Positions 40,938 to 50,400 of a stretch of DNA of 64,000 bases are shown here, in pieces. The number at the start of each line of letters is the position of its first letter. Position 1 is the stretch's first letter. Location: positions 434,001 to 498,000 of the forward strand of contig OY970069.1 of NCBI GenBank assembly GCA_963705325.1, in the 5' to 3' direction. The stretch comes from DATARH01 sp963705325 (GTDB lineage: Bacteria > Pseudomonadota > Alphaproteobacteria > ATCC43930 > CGMCC-115725). A program made the translations under genes and the position numbers. The notes under the pieces were generated by a model. The model was not told the DNA's origin, searched no databases, and worked only from the letters and a program-made list of their open reading frames with translations.

Positions 40938-43168
40938 CGGCGCGGCATCTCGTGAGCAGCCCGCCACAGGCCCAACTGGAACCATCGACCCGGGAGGTCC
41001 TCGCCGGCCTCGTCGAGCGGGTCACCTTCCACAACGCCGAGAACGGCTTCTGCGTTCTGCGCATCAAGGCGCGCGGCCACCGCGACTTGATCACCGTCGT
41101 CGGCCACGCTGCAGTGATCGCCGCCGGCGAGTGGGTCACCGCGTCGGGCGAATGGGTCAACGACCGCACCCATGGCCAGCAGTTCAAGTCGCGCTTCATG
41201 CGCACCTCGGCGCCGACTTCCATCGAGGGCATCGAGAAATACCTCGGTTCCGGGATGATCCGCGGCATCGGCCCGGTCTACGCCAGGAAGATGGTCAGGG
41301 CGTTCGGCGAGAAAGTGTTCGACGTGATCGAGGCCGAGCCCGATCGCCTGCGCGAGGTGACCGGCATCGGCCCGGTGCGCGCCAAGCGCATCACCGGCGC
41401 CTGGGCCGAGCAGAAGATCGTGCGGGAGATCATGGTCTTCCTGCACAGCCACGGCGTCGGCACCGCGCGCGCGGTCCGCATCTTCAAGACCTACGGCGCC
41501 GATGCCGTCCAGGTCATGACCGAGAACCCCTACCGTCTCGCGCGCGACATCCGCGGCATCGGCTTCAAGACCGCCGACGCGATCGCCATGAAGCTCGGCA
41601 TCGAGAAGACCGCGATGATCCGGGTGCGCGCCGGGATCTCCTACGCGCTGACCGAGGCGATGGACGAGGGTCACTGCGGCTTGCCGACCGAGGAACTGGC
41701 GCCGCTGGCCGTCGAGTTGCTCGAGGTCCCCGAGGAGTTGGTCCAGACCGCGCTGGATCTCGAACTGGCCGAGGGAACGGTGATCGCGGACACGGTTGGC
41801 GAGACGCCCTGCATCTTCCTCGCCGGCCTCTACCGGGCCGAGCAGGTCATTGCCGAGCGGATACTGCGCCTGGCCAACGGAACACTGCCCTGGCCCTCCA
41901 TCGACCCGGAGAAGGCGCTGCCGTGGATCGAGCAGAAGACCGGCTTGTCGTTGGCCGAAAGTCAGGTCGCCGCGATCCGGCTGGCCCTCTCGTCGAAGGT
42001 GCTGGTCATCACCGGCGGGCCGGGCGTGGGCAAGACGACCATCGTCAACTCGATCCTGCGCATCCTGGCCGCCAAGGGCGTGAGCCTGTTGCTCTGCGCC
42101 CCGACGGGCCGGGCCGCCAAGCGCATGACCGAAGCCACCGGGTTCGAGGCCAAGACCATCCACCGGCTGCTCGAGGTCGACCCGAAGGGCGGCGGCTTCA
42201 AACGCAGCAGCGACAACCCGCTCGAATGCGACCTGCTGGTCGTCGACGAGACCTCCATGGTCGACGTCATGCTGATGCAGGCGCTGATGAGGGCGGTCCC
42301 CGACCATGCCGCGCTGCTGATCGTCGGCGACATCGACCAGCTCCCCTCCGTCGGCCCGGGTCAGGTCCTGGCCGACGTCATCGCTTCCGGCGCGGTGCCG
42401 GTCGTGCGGTTGACCGAGGTCTTCCGCCAGGCCGCCCAGAGCCGGATCATCACCAGCGCGCACCAGATCAACCGGGGCTCCATTCCCGATCTCTCCAGGC
42501 CCGAGGGCGACAGCGACTTCTATTTCGTGCAGGCGGACGATCCCGAGACCGCCGTGCCGCGGATCATCGAATTGGTGAAGACGCGCATCCCGCAGCGCTT
42601 CGGCCTCGATCCCATCCGCGACATTCAGGTGCTGTGCCCGATGAACCGCGGCGGCGTCGGCGCCCGCTCGCTGAACATCGAACTGCAGGCAGCGCTGAAC
42701 CCCGCCGGCGAGCGCAAGGTCGAGCGGTTCGGCTGGACCTTCGCCCCCGGCGACAAGGTCATGCAGATCGAGAACGACTACGACAAGGAAGTCTACAACG
42801 GCGACATCGGCTACATCGACGATGTCGATCCCGACGCCGGCGAACTCACCGCCAGTTTCGACGGCCGCGCCGTCACCTACGGCTTCGGCGAACTCGACAC
42901 GCTGGTGCCGGCCTATGCCGCGACGATCCACAAGAGCCAAGGCTCCGAATATCCGGCCGTCGTCATCCCGGTGCTGACCCAGCACTACGCGATGCTGCAG
43001 CGGAACCTGCTCTACACCGGCGTCACCCGAGGGAAGCGGCTGGTCGTGCTGGTCGGCCAGAAGAAGGCGGTCGCCATCGCCGTGCGCAACGTCTCCGGCC
43101 GGCGGCGGTGGTCGAAACTGAAGGAATGGCTGGCAGTACCCGCAGAGCGAACCGGCACCGCCGGCTAG
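40928..43168 (+). CDS. recD2: RecD2-like ATP-dependent DNA helicase
   Basis: This 746-residue superfamily 1B helicase of the RecD2/TraA type is not a RecBCD subunit. The N-terminal OB-like region (ERVTFHNAENGFCVLRIKA) leads into tandem helix-hairpin-helix motifs (GMIRGIGPVYARKMV, REVTGIGPVRAKRI, RDIRGIGFKTADAIA). Motor domains show VITGGPGVGKTTIVNS near 361, LLVVDETSMVDV, VGDIDQLPSVGPG and the C-terminal YAATIHKSQGSEYPAVVIPV and LYTGVTRGK. RecD2 proteins unwind 5'-3' and act in replication-fork and mismatch repair. The frame starts at GTG 40928 (10-base overlap with the UvrD gene) or GTG 40952. Confidence 0.95.
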   Translation: MGLAARHLVSSPPQAQLEPSTREVLAGLVERVTFHNAENGFCVLRIKARGHRDLITVVGHAAVIAAGEWVTASGEWVNDRTHGQQFKSRFMRTSAPTSIEGIEKYLGSGMIRGIGPVYARKMVRAFGEKVFDVIEAEPDRLREVTGIGPVRAKRITGAWAEQKIVREIMVFLHSHGVGTARAVRIFKTYGADAVQVMTENPYRLARDIRGIGFKTADAIAMKLGIEKTAMIRVRAGISYALTEAMDEGHCGLPTEELAPLAVELLEVPEELVQTALDLELAEGTVIADTVGETPCIFLAGLYRAEQVIAERILRLANGTLPWPSIDPEKALPWIEQKTGLSLAESQVAAIRLALSSKVLVITGGPGVGKTTIVNSILRILAAKGVSLLLCAPTGRAAKRMTEATGFEAKTIHRLLEVDPKGGGFKRSSDNPLECDLLVVDETSMVDVMLMQALMRAVPDHAALLIVGDIDQLPSVGPGQVLADVIASGAVPVVRLTEVFRQAAQSRIITSAHQINRGSIPDLSRPEGDSDFYFVQADDPETAVPRIIELVKTRIPQRFGLDPIRDIQVLCPMNRGGVGARSLNIELQAALNPAGERKVERFGWTFAPGDKVMQIENDYDKEVYNGDIGYIDDVDPDAGELTASFDGRAVTYGFGELDTLVPAYAATIHKSQGSEYPAVVIPVLTQHYAMLQRNLLYTGVTRGKRLVVLVGQKKAVAIAVRNVSGRRRWSKLKEWLAVPAERTGTAG

Positions 43169-43311
43169 GCCGCTTTGTTCAGCCGCCCGGCAAATCACCT
43201 CGGCCACATAGCACATGGGGGAATGGACGCTGTCGGTTGACGACATGGCCGGCGCGGTTCGAAATGAGCACCTTGGCAACGCCGGTAAAATCCTGCGTTC
43301 TCTCCCGCGCG

Positions 43312-44060
43312 ATGAATGCGGCCGCTCCCAAAACAAACCGGCTTCCGTCTTCGGAGGCGAGCGCCGAAGTGGCGCTTTACCCGCCGGTGAAGGCTTTCCT
43401 CCAGCGGCAGGGTTACGTCGTTCGCGGCGAGGTGCGCGGTTGCGACCTGGTCGCTTGTCGCGGCGACGAGGAGCCGGTGATCGTGGAGCTGAAACTGCGT
43501 TTTACCCTGTCCTTGCTGCTCCAGGGTGTCGACCGTTTGGCGCTGAGCCCGCTGGTCTATCTCGCGGTTCCGCGGTCAACGGCGCGGACGCGAGGGTGCG
43601 GCCGGATGCGAAGCCAGTGCGCAAATTGTGCCGCCGCCTGGGGTTGGGCCTGATCGTGATCGGTGGCCGTGGCGCAGTCGAGGTCATCGAGGACCCCATC
43701 CCCTACCGGCCACGTCAGTCGAAGCGCCGATCGACGCTGCTGCTCGGCGAATTTGAGCGCCGCCGGGGGGATTTGAACGTCGGTGGGAGCAACCGAACAC
43801 CGATCGTCACTGCTTATCGCCAAGACGCACTGCGCTGCGTCCGTGCGCTCGCTGCGGCTGGACCGATGCACTTGGGCGAACTGCGCGTTGCGTCTGGCGT
43901 CGCGGCGGCCGCGCCGATCCTGCGACGCAACGTCTACGGCTGGTTTGATCGCATAAGCCGTGGCACCTACGGACTTACCGCCGCCGGCGAGGAGGCGCTG
44001 AACCGTTTCGCCCAGGCCATCGTCGTGCTCGACGGGCCTCCGCAGGCGGCTGCCGGTTGA
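43312..44060 (+). pseudogene. DUF2161 PD-(D/E)XK-type nuclease gene, frameshifted
   Basis: Two frames together give one DUF2161 protein. The first (from 43312) has VALYPPVKAFLQRQGYVVRG, CDLVACRGDEEPVIVELKLR (D...E-x-K nuclease core) and LLLQGVDRLALSPLVYLAVP. The other, from about 43585, has KLCRRLGLGLIVIGGRGAVE, PYRPRQSKRRSTLLLGEFER and, further on, NVYGWFDRISRGTYGLTAAG, to the stop at 44060. Neither half is complete alone, so a one- or two-base indel lies near 43565-43590. It may be a true pseudogene or a sequencing error. The gene follows RecD2 by about 140 bases on the same strand. Confidence 0.8.
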
Positions 44061-44079
44061 TGGTGGGCGCCGCCCTTTG

Positions 44080-45630
44080 TTAATGCCGCACGTGATTGTT
44101 TCCCGCAGCGATTGCTCTCTCAAGTTCTTCCTCCGCGCGAAGGGCTTCGAGATCACGGCCAATCGTCACGACCGCGAGCACACGGCCGTCGCGAAGATAA
44201 GTCACCCGGCAGTCCTTCGCCCCGACCTGCCCGTCAATCTCGATCTTGTCCCATTTTTCCGCATGGCCGACGTAGAGAATTGAGACGTCATAGTGCACGC
44301 TCCAGAAGAACGGCACGGCGTCAAACCGCTCTTGTCGCCCGAGCATGTTGCGCGCCGCTGTCTGTCCCTGGCGCTCGGCAACGACCCAATGCTCGACCCG
44401 GATGGTCTCTCCGGTATGCGGATCGGGCCAGCGCGCGATATCGCCGGCGGCAAAGATGCCGGGGACACTCGTCTCGAGATATTGGTTGACGACAACACCG
44501 CGGTCGATCGCGAGTCCGGCCGTCTCAGCAAGCTCGAGCGACGGCCTGACACCGATGCCGACGACAACGATATCCGCGGCCAATCTCTCGCCGGTCTTCA
44601 ACGTGACGCTCGTTTGATCGATCGACGCCGCCGTGGTGCCGAGGTGGAAGTGCACACCGTGTTCTTCATGGATCTTGCGGACGAGGCTGCCGATCTCGTC
44701 TCCCATGACGCGTAGCAACGGGATGGCCTCCGGCGCGACGATGTGCACGTCGAGATCCCGCGCCCTAAGCGAGGCGGCGACTTCGAGCCCGATGAAGCTC
44801 GCACCGATGACGACCGCACTCTGACCTGCCTTCGCGCTTGCGATGATGGCACGGCTGTCGGCGAGCGAGCGCAGATAGTGAATGTGCGAGAGGCCGCTGC
44901 CTGGCACATCGAGACGCACCGGCTCGGCGCCCGTTGCGATCAGGAGGGCGTCATAGGGATGCAGGCTTTGATCCTCGAGCCGGACCTCGCGACCGACCAG
45001 ATCGATCGCCGTTACGCGCGCGTCGAGACGCAGCTCGATGCCGTGTTCGCGGTAGAACTCGGGAGAGCGTAGCGGGATCCACTCCTCCGTTGCCGTCCCG
45101 GCCAGATAGTCTTTGGATAAATTAGGCCGATCGCAGGGTCCCGAATTATCGGCGCTCAGTATGGTGATACGGCCGCTGTAGCCTTCATGGCGTAGCGTCT
45201 CTGCGGCGCAATTGCCGGCTCCACCGCCGCCTACGATGACAATCGATCTGGACTCGCCCGCGGCAGGCATAGGTGCCGGGCTCGGCGCCGACTCGCGCTT
45301 TTCGCGGACATAAACGATGCCGTCACGGTGTTCGACGCGCCAGCAAGCGATCGGATCGAGCGCCGGTGGACGCATCGCTGCGCCCGAGCGAAGGCTGAAG
45401 CAGGCATGATGCCACGGGCAGCGGACAGTATCGCCGACGAGCAGCCCCTCCGCGAGCGGTCCGCCGTAATGCGTACAGGTGGCGCCAACCGCGAATACTT
45501 CCGGACCGCGTCGTGCCAGCAGCACTGGCTCGCCATCGACGTGGCCGAGCAGCATGGTTCCGTCAGGAACCGTTGAGAGCGCGACTCCCTGAGTGAGATC
45601 AGGCCCGCTAATCGCCTTTTCCTCAGTCAT
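44080..45630 (-). CDS. Rieske-FAD/NAD(P)H oxidoreductase, AIFL type
   Basis: This 516-residue protein joins an N-terminal Rieske [2Fe-2S] domain (C52-T-H54 and C71-P-W-H74) to a pyridine nucleotide-disulfide reductase-like part. That part has FAD motif IVIVGGGGAGNCAAETLR near 129, NAD motif SAVVIGASFIGLEVAASLR near 270 and GIFAAGDIARWPD near 400. The reductase C-domain (PFFWSVHYDVSILYVGHAE) is of the ferredoxin-reductase type. Such proteins resemble human AIFL and bacterial ferredoxin reductases for oxygenases or detoxification. GGAGGG precedes the ATG. Confidence 0.94.
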   Translation of the reverse strand: MTEEKAISGPDLTQGVALSTVPDGTMLLGHVDGEPVLLARRGPEVFAVGATCTHYGGPLAEGLLVGDTVRCPWHHACFSLRSGAAMRPPALDPIACWRVEHRDGIVYVREKRESAPSPAPMPAAGESRSIVIVGGGGAGNCAAETLRHEGYSGRITILSADNSGPCDRPNLSKDYLAGTATEEWIPLRSPEFYREHGIELRLDARVTAIDLVGREVRLEDQSLHPYDALLIATGAEPVRLDVPGSGLSHIHYLRSLADSRAIIASAKAGQSAVVIGASFIGLEVAASLRARDLDVHIVAPEAIPLLRVMGDEIGSLVRKIHEEHGVHFHLGTTAASIDQTSVTLKTGERLAADIVVVGIGVRPSLELAETAGLAIDRGVVVNQYLETSVPGIFAAGDIARWPDPHTGETIRVEHWVVAERQGQTAARNMLGRQERFDAVPFFWSVHYDVSILYVGHAEKWDKIEIDGQVGAKDCRVTYLRDGRVLAVVTIGRDLEALRAEEELERAIAAGNNHVRH

Positions 45631-45698
45631 TCTCTACCCTCCTGCCCCGGCCGCTGTTGGACGAAAACTCACTGCCAGATGAAGGCCTCAACGAGCAG

Positions 45699-46070
45699 CT
45701 ATTGAGCTATTCGGAGAATGCGCTCGATCTCGTCAACGGGGATTCCGTACACCTCGGCCACCTGCTCGGGGGTCATGCCATACTGCAGCCAGGCGTGGAT
45801 GCGGGCGAATTGCGACTTCGGGATTTTAGCCATCTTCGGCCTCTTAGGGCTAACCGGCGCTTCAAGCTCTTGAGGATGACTGGGTACCGTCAGGGTGATC
45901 GCTAACACCCGCGGCCGGCGCACCGGTTCGCCGGACGGCGGGCTGGCCTTCTGGTCTAATTGTTTGAAAGATTGGCGTTTGGGCGCAAAGAGCGCCTCGG
46001 CCGCTTGGCGCGCGTTGGTGATTTGCCCGCGATCGTGCTGTTGTGATCGATCAAACAAGCGCTGCTCCAA
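45699..46070 (-). CDS. Small hypothetical protein with C-terminal HTH-like segment
   Basis: This 123-residue protein starts at TTG 46070. It has an N-terminal ARQAAEALFAPKRQ helix, a disordered Pro-rich middle with RKxRVLAI-like RRPRVLAITL, and a C-terminal helix-turn-helix-like unit: FARIHAWLQYGMTPEQVAEV, then YGIPVDEIERILR. I recall similar short proteins in Bradyrhizobium and relatives, usually annotated as hypothetical. It could bind DNA. The start codon is uncertain. Confidence 0.65.
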   Translation of the reverse strand: MEQRLFDRSQQHDRGQITNARQAAEALFAPKRQSFKQLDQKASPPSGEPVRRPRVLAITLTVPSHPQELEAPVSPKRPKMAKIPKSQFARIHAWLQYGMTPEQVAEVYGIPVDEIERILRIAQ

Positions 46071-46242
46071 TAGCTTCGCCGCCGTAAACAGCGAAAGGCT
46101 TAAACACTCTAAGCGTAAGTGACTTCGAAAGTTGGGAGTTGTTTTGATGTTTCTAAGAACGATGGCACCGTGTCGCCCTCATTTGGGCGTACTTTGGGAA
46201 GGCTCTGCGCGCGAGATAACCCAATGAACTGGACCGCGCGGC

Positions 46243-47622
46243 CTAATCGGCAATCTTCATATTGCCGAGCATTGTCGGGATTAGCTCTGAGACGGTCGGG
46301 TGGATCGGCACGGCGTGTTGCAGCACCTGATACGGTACTTTGGCATTCATCATGTCCAGGATGCCGTGGATGGCTTCGTCACCGCCAACCCCCAGGATGG
46401 CGGCGCCAAGTATCCGCTGCGTCTCCGCGTCGACGATCACTTTCATGAACCCCTGCGTCTCGCCTCTCTCCACTGCGCGTCCGACGCGGGTCATCGGGCG
46501 GTGGCCGATGAGTAGTTTGCGACCGCTGGCACGTGCCTCGGTCTCGGTCATGCCGACGCGACCCAGGGGCGGGTCAATGTAGAGGGCATAGCCCAGGATG
46601 CGCTCGCTCACTTTGCGCTGCTCACCGTCGAGGAGATTGGCCGCAATGATCTCGAAATCGTTGTAAGCGGTGTGAGTGAAGGCGCCACGGCCGTTGCAGT
46701 CACCAAGCGCCCAAATGCCCGGGGCGCTCGTCGCGAGGCTATCGTCGACCTGGATATAGCCGCGAGCATCGGTCTTCACACCGGCCTGCTCGAGACCGAG
46801 GTCGTCGGTGTTGGGACGACGACCGACAGCAAGCAGCACGTCCGTCCCGACGATCTCGGGGTCGCCAGACGTGCACTCGACCCCGACAACTATCCCCTCC
46901 ACGTGCGGTGCGAAGCGGATGCATTCGGCGCCGGTGCGCACAGCGATGCCCTCGCCCTCGAGAATTTCGCGGATAGCCTGTGAAGTATCCTCATCCTCTC
47001 GGGAGACTAGTTGCGCCTTCATCTCGACCACCGTAACCGCGGAGCCAAACCGCCGATACATCTGCGCGAATTCGAGCCCGATATAGCTGCCGCCAATGAT
47101 CACGAGATGTGCCGGAACCCGGTCCAGTTCGAGTATCGAGGTGTTGGTGAGATAGCTGATCCGGTCGATGCCCGGGAAATTGGGAACAACGGCGCGGCCG
47201 CCGACATTGATGAATATGCGTGGCGCGCTGAGGCGCGCCTCGCCGACGCTGACCGTATCCGGCGCGACGAAGCGGGCTTGCCCCACGATGACGGTGCAGC
47301 CCTTCATTCCGCGAAGCCAGGATTCGACACCGGCGCGGGCGTTCGCCGAGACGGTATCGGCTCGTGCCTTGACCCGTGCCATGTCGATGTGGGGCGTCGC
47401 GTCGAACATGACACCGTAATCGGCGCCGCGCCGCGCGAGGTGAGCGGCATAGGCGCTGGCGATCAGCGTCTTGGTCGGCATGCAGCCGGTGTTGACGCAG
47501 GTGCCGCCGAAGAGCTTTCGCTCGATCAGCGCCACAGTCATCCCGGCACCGGTCAATCGGCCGGCCAGTGGTGGCCCGGCCTGGCCGGCGCCGATAACGA
47601 TCGCGTCGAAGCGCTGGGTCAT
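46243..47622 (-). CDS. Mercuric-reductase-like FAD-dependent disulfide oxidoreductase
   Basis: This 459-residue class I flavoprotein has redox motif GGTCVNTGCMPTK (C42, C47), FAD motif IVIGAGQAGPPLAGRL, NAD motif LVIIGGSYIGLEFAQMYRR and GIWALGDCNGRG. The C-terminal interface HAVPIHPTVSELIP carries the active His-Glu. Neither an N-terminal mercury-binding domain nor the C-terminal vicinal Cys pair of MerA is present, so mercury reduction is unlikely; a general thiol or quinone reductase is more probable. Its ATG overlaps the stop of the DUF4126 gene (ATGA). Confidence 0.94.
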   Translation of the reverse strand: MTQRFDAIVIGAGQAGPPLAGRLTGAGMTVALIERKLFGGTCVNTGCMPTKTLIASAYAAHLARRGADYGVMFDATPHIDMARVKARADTVSANARAGVESWLRGMKGCTVIVGQARFVAPDTVSVGEARLSAPRIFINVGGRAVVPNFPGIDRISYLTNTSILELDRVPAHLVIIGGSYIGLEFAQMYRRFGSAVTVVEMKAQLVSREDEDTSQAIREILEGEGIAVRTGAECIRFAPHVEGIVVGVECTSGDPEIVGTDVLLAVGRRPNTDDLGLEQAGVKTDARGYIQVDDSLATSAPGIWALGDCNGRGAFTHTAYNDFEIIAANLLDGEQRKVSERILGYALYIDPPLGRVGMTETEARASGRKLLIGHRPMTRVGRAVERGETQGFMKVIVDAETQRILGAAILGVGGDEAIHGILDMMNAKVPYQVLQHAVPIHPTVSELIPTMLGNMKIAD

Positions 47623-48083
47623 CTCAGCGCCAGCACAATCACAATGGCGATGCCGATCGCGACTACATCCTCGATGATGGCCGCCGGGCGATCTTGGCCA
47701 AAGACAGCCGCGAGCTTGCCGCGAACGGCGCGCCCGCCGAGCGTACCGATGACGGCACCGACGAGGGCGAAGACCGCGCCGACGACCGGAGATCCATCTG
47801 CCGCGCCGATTGCCGCCCCCGACAGGCCGCCCAACACGAGACGCGCCCCGAACTGGGGAGGCACGGTGCGACTTGGCGTGGATGGCAGCTGGTCAGTGAC
47901 CAGCTCGACAAGCCCCAGGATCGTGAAGATCCAGGGCGTCCAGGCGTAGCCGAGGAAGGCAAGCCAGGTGCCGGAAAGCTGCAGCCAACCGAGATGTGCG
48001 GCCCAACTAATCGCCGCCGGCGCAGTCAGGGCTCGTAGGCCAGCGACGAACCCGATCAGCAGCGCAAGTACGTACATGGTCAT
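47619..48083 (-). CDS. DUF4126-family membrane protein
   Basis: This 154-residue protein has four transmembrane segments: MYVLALLIGFVAGLRALTA, WIFTILGLVELVTDQLP, LVLGGLSGAAIGAADG with VVGAVFALVGAVIGTLGG, and IEDVVAIGIAIVIVLAL. GLRALTAPA and ELVTDQLPSTPSRT are the usual DUF4126 signatures. Function in the family is unknown. The gene overlaps the flavoprotein gene downstream by 4 bases, suggesting a membrane partner for that reductase. Confidence 0.85.
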   Translation of the reverse strand: MTMYVLALLIGFVAGLRALTAPAAISWAAHLGWLQLSGTWLAFLGYAWTPWIFTILGLVELVTDQLPSTPSRTVPPQFGARLVLGGLSGAAIGAADGSPVVGAVFALVGAVIGTLGGRAVRGKLAAVFGQDRPAAIIEDVVAIGIAIVIVLALR

Positions 48084-48121
48084 CGCTGTGTCTCCAGTAC
48101 GATCGCCATCGTGACGCTGCC

Positions 48122-48430
48122 TCAGTAATAGCGCGGGATGGGCCCGTTATGTGGCGTGACACGGTCGCCGAGGTCGAGCATCACCTCGTCGACATAGCAC
48201 CACCCCCAGCCTTCGGGCGGATCGTAGCCTTCGATAATTGGATGGCCTGTCTGGTGGTGGTGTTTGGTGGCGTGCCGGTTTGGCGAGTCGTCACAACAGC
48301 CGACATGACCGCAAGTCCGGCACAAGCGCAGATGCAGCCAGGGCGAACCGATCTTCAAACATTCCTCGCAACCGAGCGCGCTCGGCGTCACGTCGCGGAT
48401 TGCGTCGGCATGGGTGCATTCGTCGGACAT
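48122..48430 (-). CDS. UBP-type zinc finger protein
   Basis: This 102-residue protein is a single ZnF-UBP domain: CTHADAIRDV with a CEEC pair near 22-25, LRLCRTCGHVGCCDDSP, and the His run RHATKHHHQTGHPII. In eukaryotes this finger binds free ubiquitin C-termini; the bacterial version is common in actinobacteria and alphaproteobacteria and of unknown role. It is encoded directly after the cNMP-thioredoxin reductase fusion (TGATG overlap), a pairing I recall from other genomes, so it probably works with that reductase. Confidence 0.92.
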   Translation of the reverse strand: MSDECTHADAIRDVTPSALGCEECLKIGSPWLHLRLCRTCGHVGCCDDSPNRHATKHHHQTGHPIIEGYDPPEGWGWCYVDEVMLDLGDRVTPHNGPIPRYY

Positions 48431-50115
48431 CAAGCGCTCCCGGAGCTGATGGACAATTCGGGCTTATCACCGGCTTCCGCCAGGAAGACGTGCAACGCCG
48501 CCACGACCTGCGCGCCCTCACCAACAGCCGCGGCAACGCGCTTGACCGATCCCGAACGCACGTCGCCGATCGCAAAGACCCCCGGTAGGCAGGTCTCGAG
48601 GGGGGTGCGGACATCAGCACCCGTACGCACAAAACCTTTGTCATCAAGCGCCACGCCGGATCCCTTCAACCACTCAGTATGCGGTTCGGCGCCGATGAAC
48701 AGAAAAAGGTGGCGGATGGCGCGTTTCACCTCTTCGCCGGATCGGTGAGAGTGACAGCGTATCGCCTCGAGAATACCGTCCCGTCCCTCAAGAGCGGCGA
48801 TAGTTGTCTGGGTCAGCACCTCGATGTTCCGAGTGGCGGCGACGCGGTCAACGAGATAGCGCGACATACTCGCGTCCAGGCTGCCTCCACGGACGATCAG
48901 CCAGACCTTGGCCGCGTGGCTGGCCAAGTACACCGCCGCCTGGCCCGCCGAATTGCCCGCCCCAACCAGCGCCACTTCCTGCCCGGCGCACAACCGCCCT
49001 TCCAACGGCGACGCCCAATAGTGAACGGACGAGCCCTCGAAGGACGCGAGATTGTCGACATCAAGGCGGCGATATTGCGCACCGGTGGCGATGACGACGG
49101 CACGCGCGCGAATGCGTTCCTTATTAGCGAGGCTGAGCGAATAGCGCCCGCCATCCAAAGCTGTCTGGGCCTGCAAGCCGCCGGCTTCATCGGGGATCGC
49201 CATGTCGACCCCAAATTTCTGGGCCTGGTTATAGGCTCGTGCCATCAAGGCAAGGCCTGTTATGCCGGTCGGGAAGCCCAGATAGTTCTCGATACGCGCC
49301 GATGCGCCAGCTTGACCGCCGAAGGCCCGACAATCCAGCACCAGCACTGACAGACCCTCGGAGGCTCCATATACCGAAGCAGCGAGGCCCGCCGGCCCGG
49401 CGCCAACAATCACAACGTCATAAATCTTGTCCGGATCAATCGGTTTGACGAGGCCAAGGCAACGCGCCAGTTCGTCGTCGGTTGGATTACGCAACAGGTC
49501 GCCATTAGGACAGAGGACGATCGGCAATTCGCGCGACGAGATATGAAATCGCTCGATCAGCGTTCGGGCGCAGGGATCGGTCTTTGGGTCCAGCCGCTGA
49601 TGCGGGTGACCGTTGCGGGTGAGAAACCCTTCGAGCCGCAGGACGTCGCTGTGATCGGCGCTGCCAACGATCACCGGCCCGCCGGCCCCCGTTTCGAGTA
49701 GTGCAACACGGCGCAGGATCAGGGCGCGCATGATCCGCTCGCCCAATTCAGCTTCTTCCACGAGAAGCTCGCGTAGCCGTCGCGGCGGAATGACGAGCGT
49801 CTCGACCGCCTCGGCCGCTACGGCATCGACCAAGGATGGGCGGTCCGATAACTGCGCAAGCTCGCCCATGAATGAGCCTGGGCCGTGGGTCACGATCGGC
49901 TCGGGGTGCTCGAGTCCGCGCTGGGTTACATTGACCTGCCCCTTCAGGATGATGAAGGCGCCTGGCCCAAGTTCACCGGTCGCGACGATCCGTTCGCCCG
50001 CCGCATAGGCCTTCCGCTCACCGAACCTCGCTAATTGCTCGATCTCAGCGGGATCCAACACTGGGAACATCTGATCGCGTCGAGCTTCGATCAGCGGACG
50101 CACTGACTGCGGCAT
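48430..50115 (-). CDS. Cyclic nucleotide-binding domain fused to thioredoxin reductase-like flavoprotein
   Basis: The 561 residues split into a CAP-like cNMP-binding domain (about 10-140, with VTHGPGSFMGELAQLSDRPS), a thioredoxin-like linker (145-225, HISSRELPIVLCPNGDLLRN) and a TrxB-like reductase. The reductase has VVIVGAGPAGLAASVYGA near 234, FGGQAGASARIENYLGF, VALVGAGNSAGQAAVYL and GVFAIGDVRSGSVKRV. The CxxC redox pair of true thioredoxin reductase is missing (SVHYWASPLEG in its place), as in relatives of this fusion I recall. Electron transfer may therefore go by another route, gated by a nucleotide. GAGGGGAACC precedes the ATG. Confidence 0.94.
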   Translation of the reverse strand: MPQSVRPLIEARRDQMFPVLDPAEIEQLARFGERKAYAAGERIVATGELGPGAFIILKGQVNVTQRGLEHPEPIVTHGPGSFMGELAQLSDRPSLVDAVAAEAVETLVIPPRRLRELLVEEAELGERIMRALILRRVALLETGAGGPVIVGSADHSDVLRLEGFLTRNGHPHQRLDPKTDPCARTLIERFHISSRELPIVLCPNGDLLRNPTDDELARCLGLVKPIDPDKIYDVVIVGAGPAGLAASVYGASEGLSVLVLDCRAFGGQAGASARIENYLGFPTGITGLALMARAYNQAQKFGVDMAIPDEAGGLQAQTALDGGRYSLSLANKERIRARAVVIATGAQYRRLDVDNLASFEGSSVHYWASPLEGRLCAGQEVALVGAGNSAGQAAVYLASHAAKVWLIVRGGSLDASMSRYLVDRVAATRNIEVLTQTTIAALEGRDGILEAIRCHSHRSGEEVKRAIRHLFLFIGAEPHTEWLKGSGVALDDKGFVRTGADVRTPLETCLPGVFAIGDVRSGSVKRVAAAVGEGAQVVAALHVFLAEAGDKPELSISSGSA

Positions 50116-50400
50116 GGTTCCCCTCGCGAACAGATTAACGCCAAGTGGACCTTGCTCCCCGTGGGAACCGAGAGCGAACCTGCCATAACGTGCACCCTCC
50201 AGCGGCTACTCGAGAGTAAACCTTACGACCGCGATGACACTACGCCCGCACGCCCGATCCGGGTCGGTACGAGTGCTCGACGGGTACTGGGCTCAGGGAC
50301 GTCTCCAATTCGGAACGGACTGAGGGGGGCAGGTGGCGACGTCCTCCCGCGCTCACCAATGCGAGGGGACGGCAATTCCATCTCTCGGAGGTCGTGCCGA

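Noticed and set aside
40705..43263. Long plus-strand frame inside UvrD and RecD2
   Set aside because: Translation is Arg/Pro/Ser-rich shadow sequence. Only its extension beyond 43264 is real coding sequence and belongs to the frameshifted DUF2161 gene.
40934..43336. 800-codon open frame on the minus strand opposite RecD2
   Set aside because: It is the mirror of a high-GC coding sequence; the translation is rich in Asp, Gly, Arg and His without any motif, while the plus strand has all RecD2 motifs.
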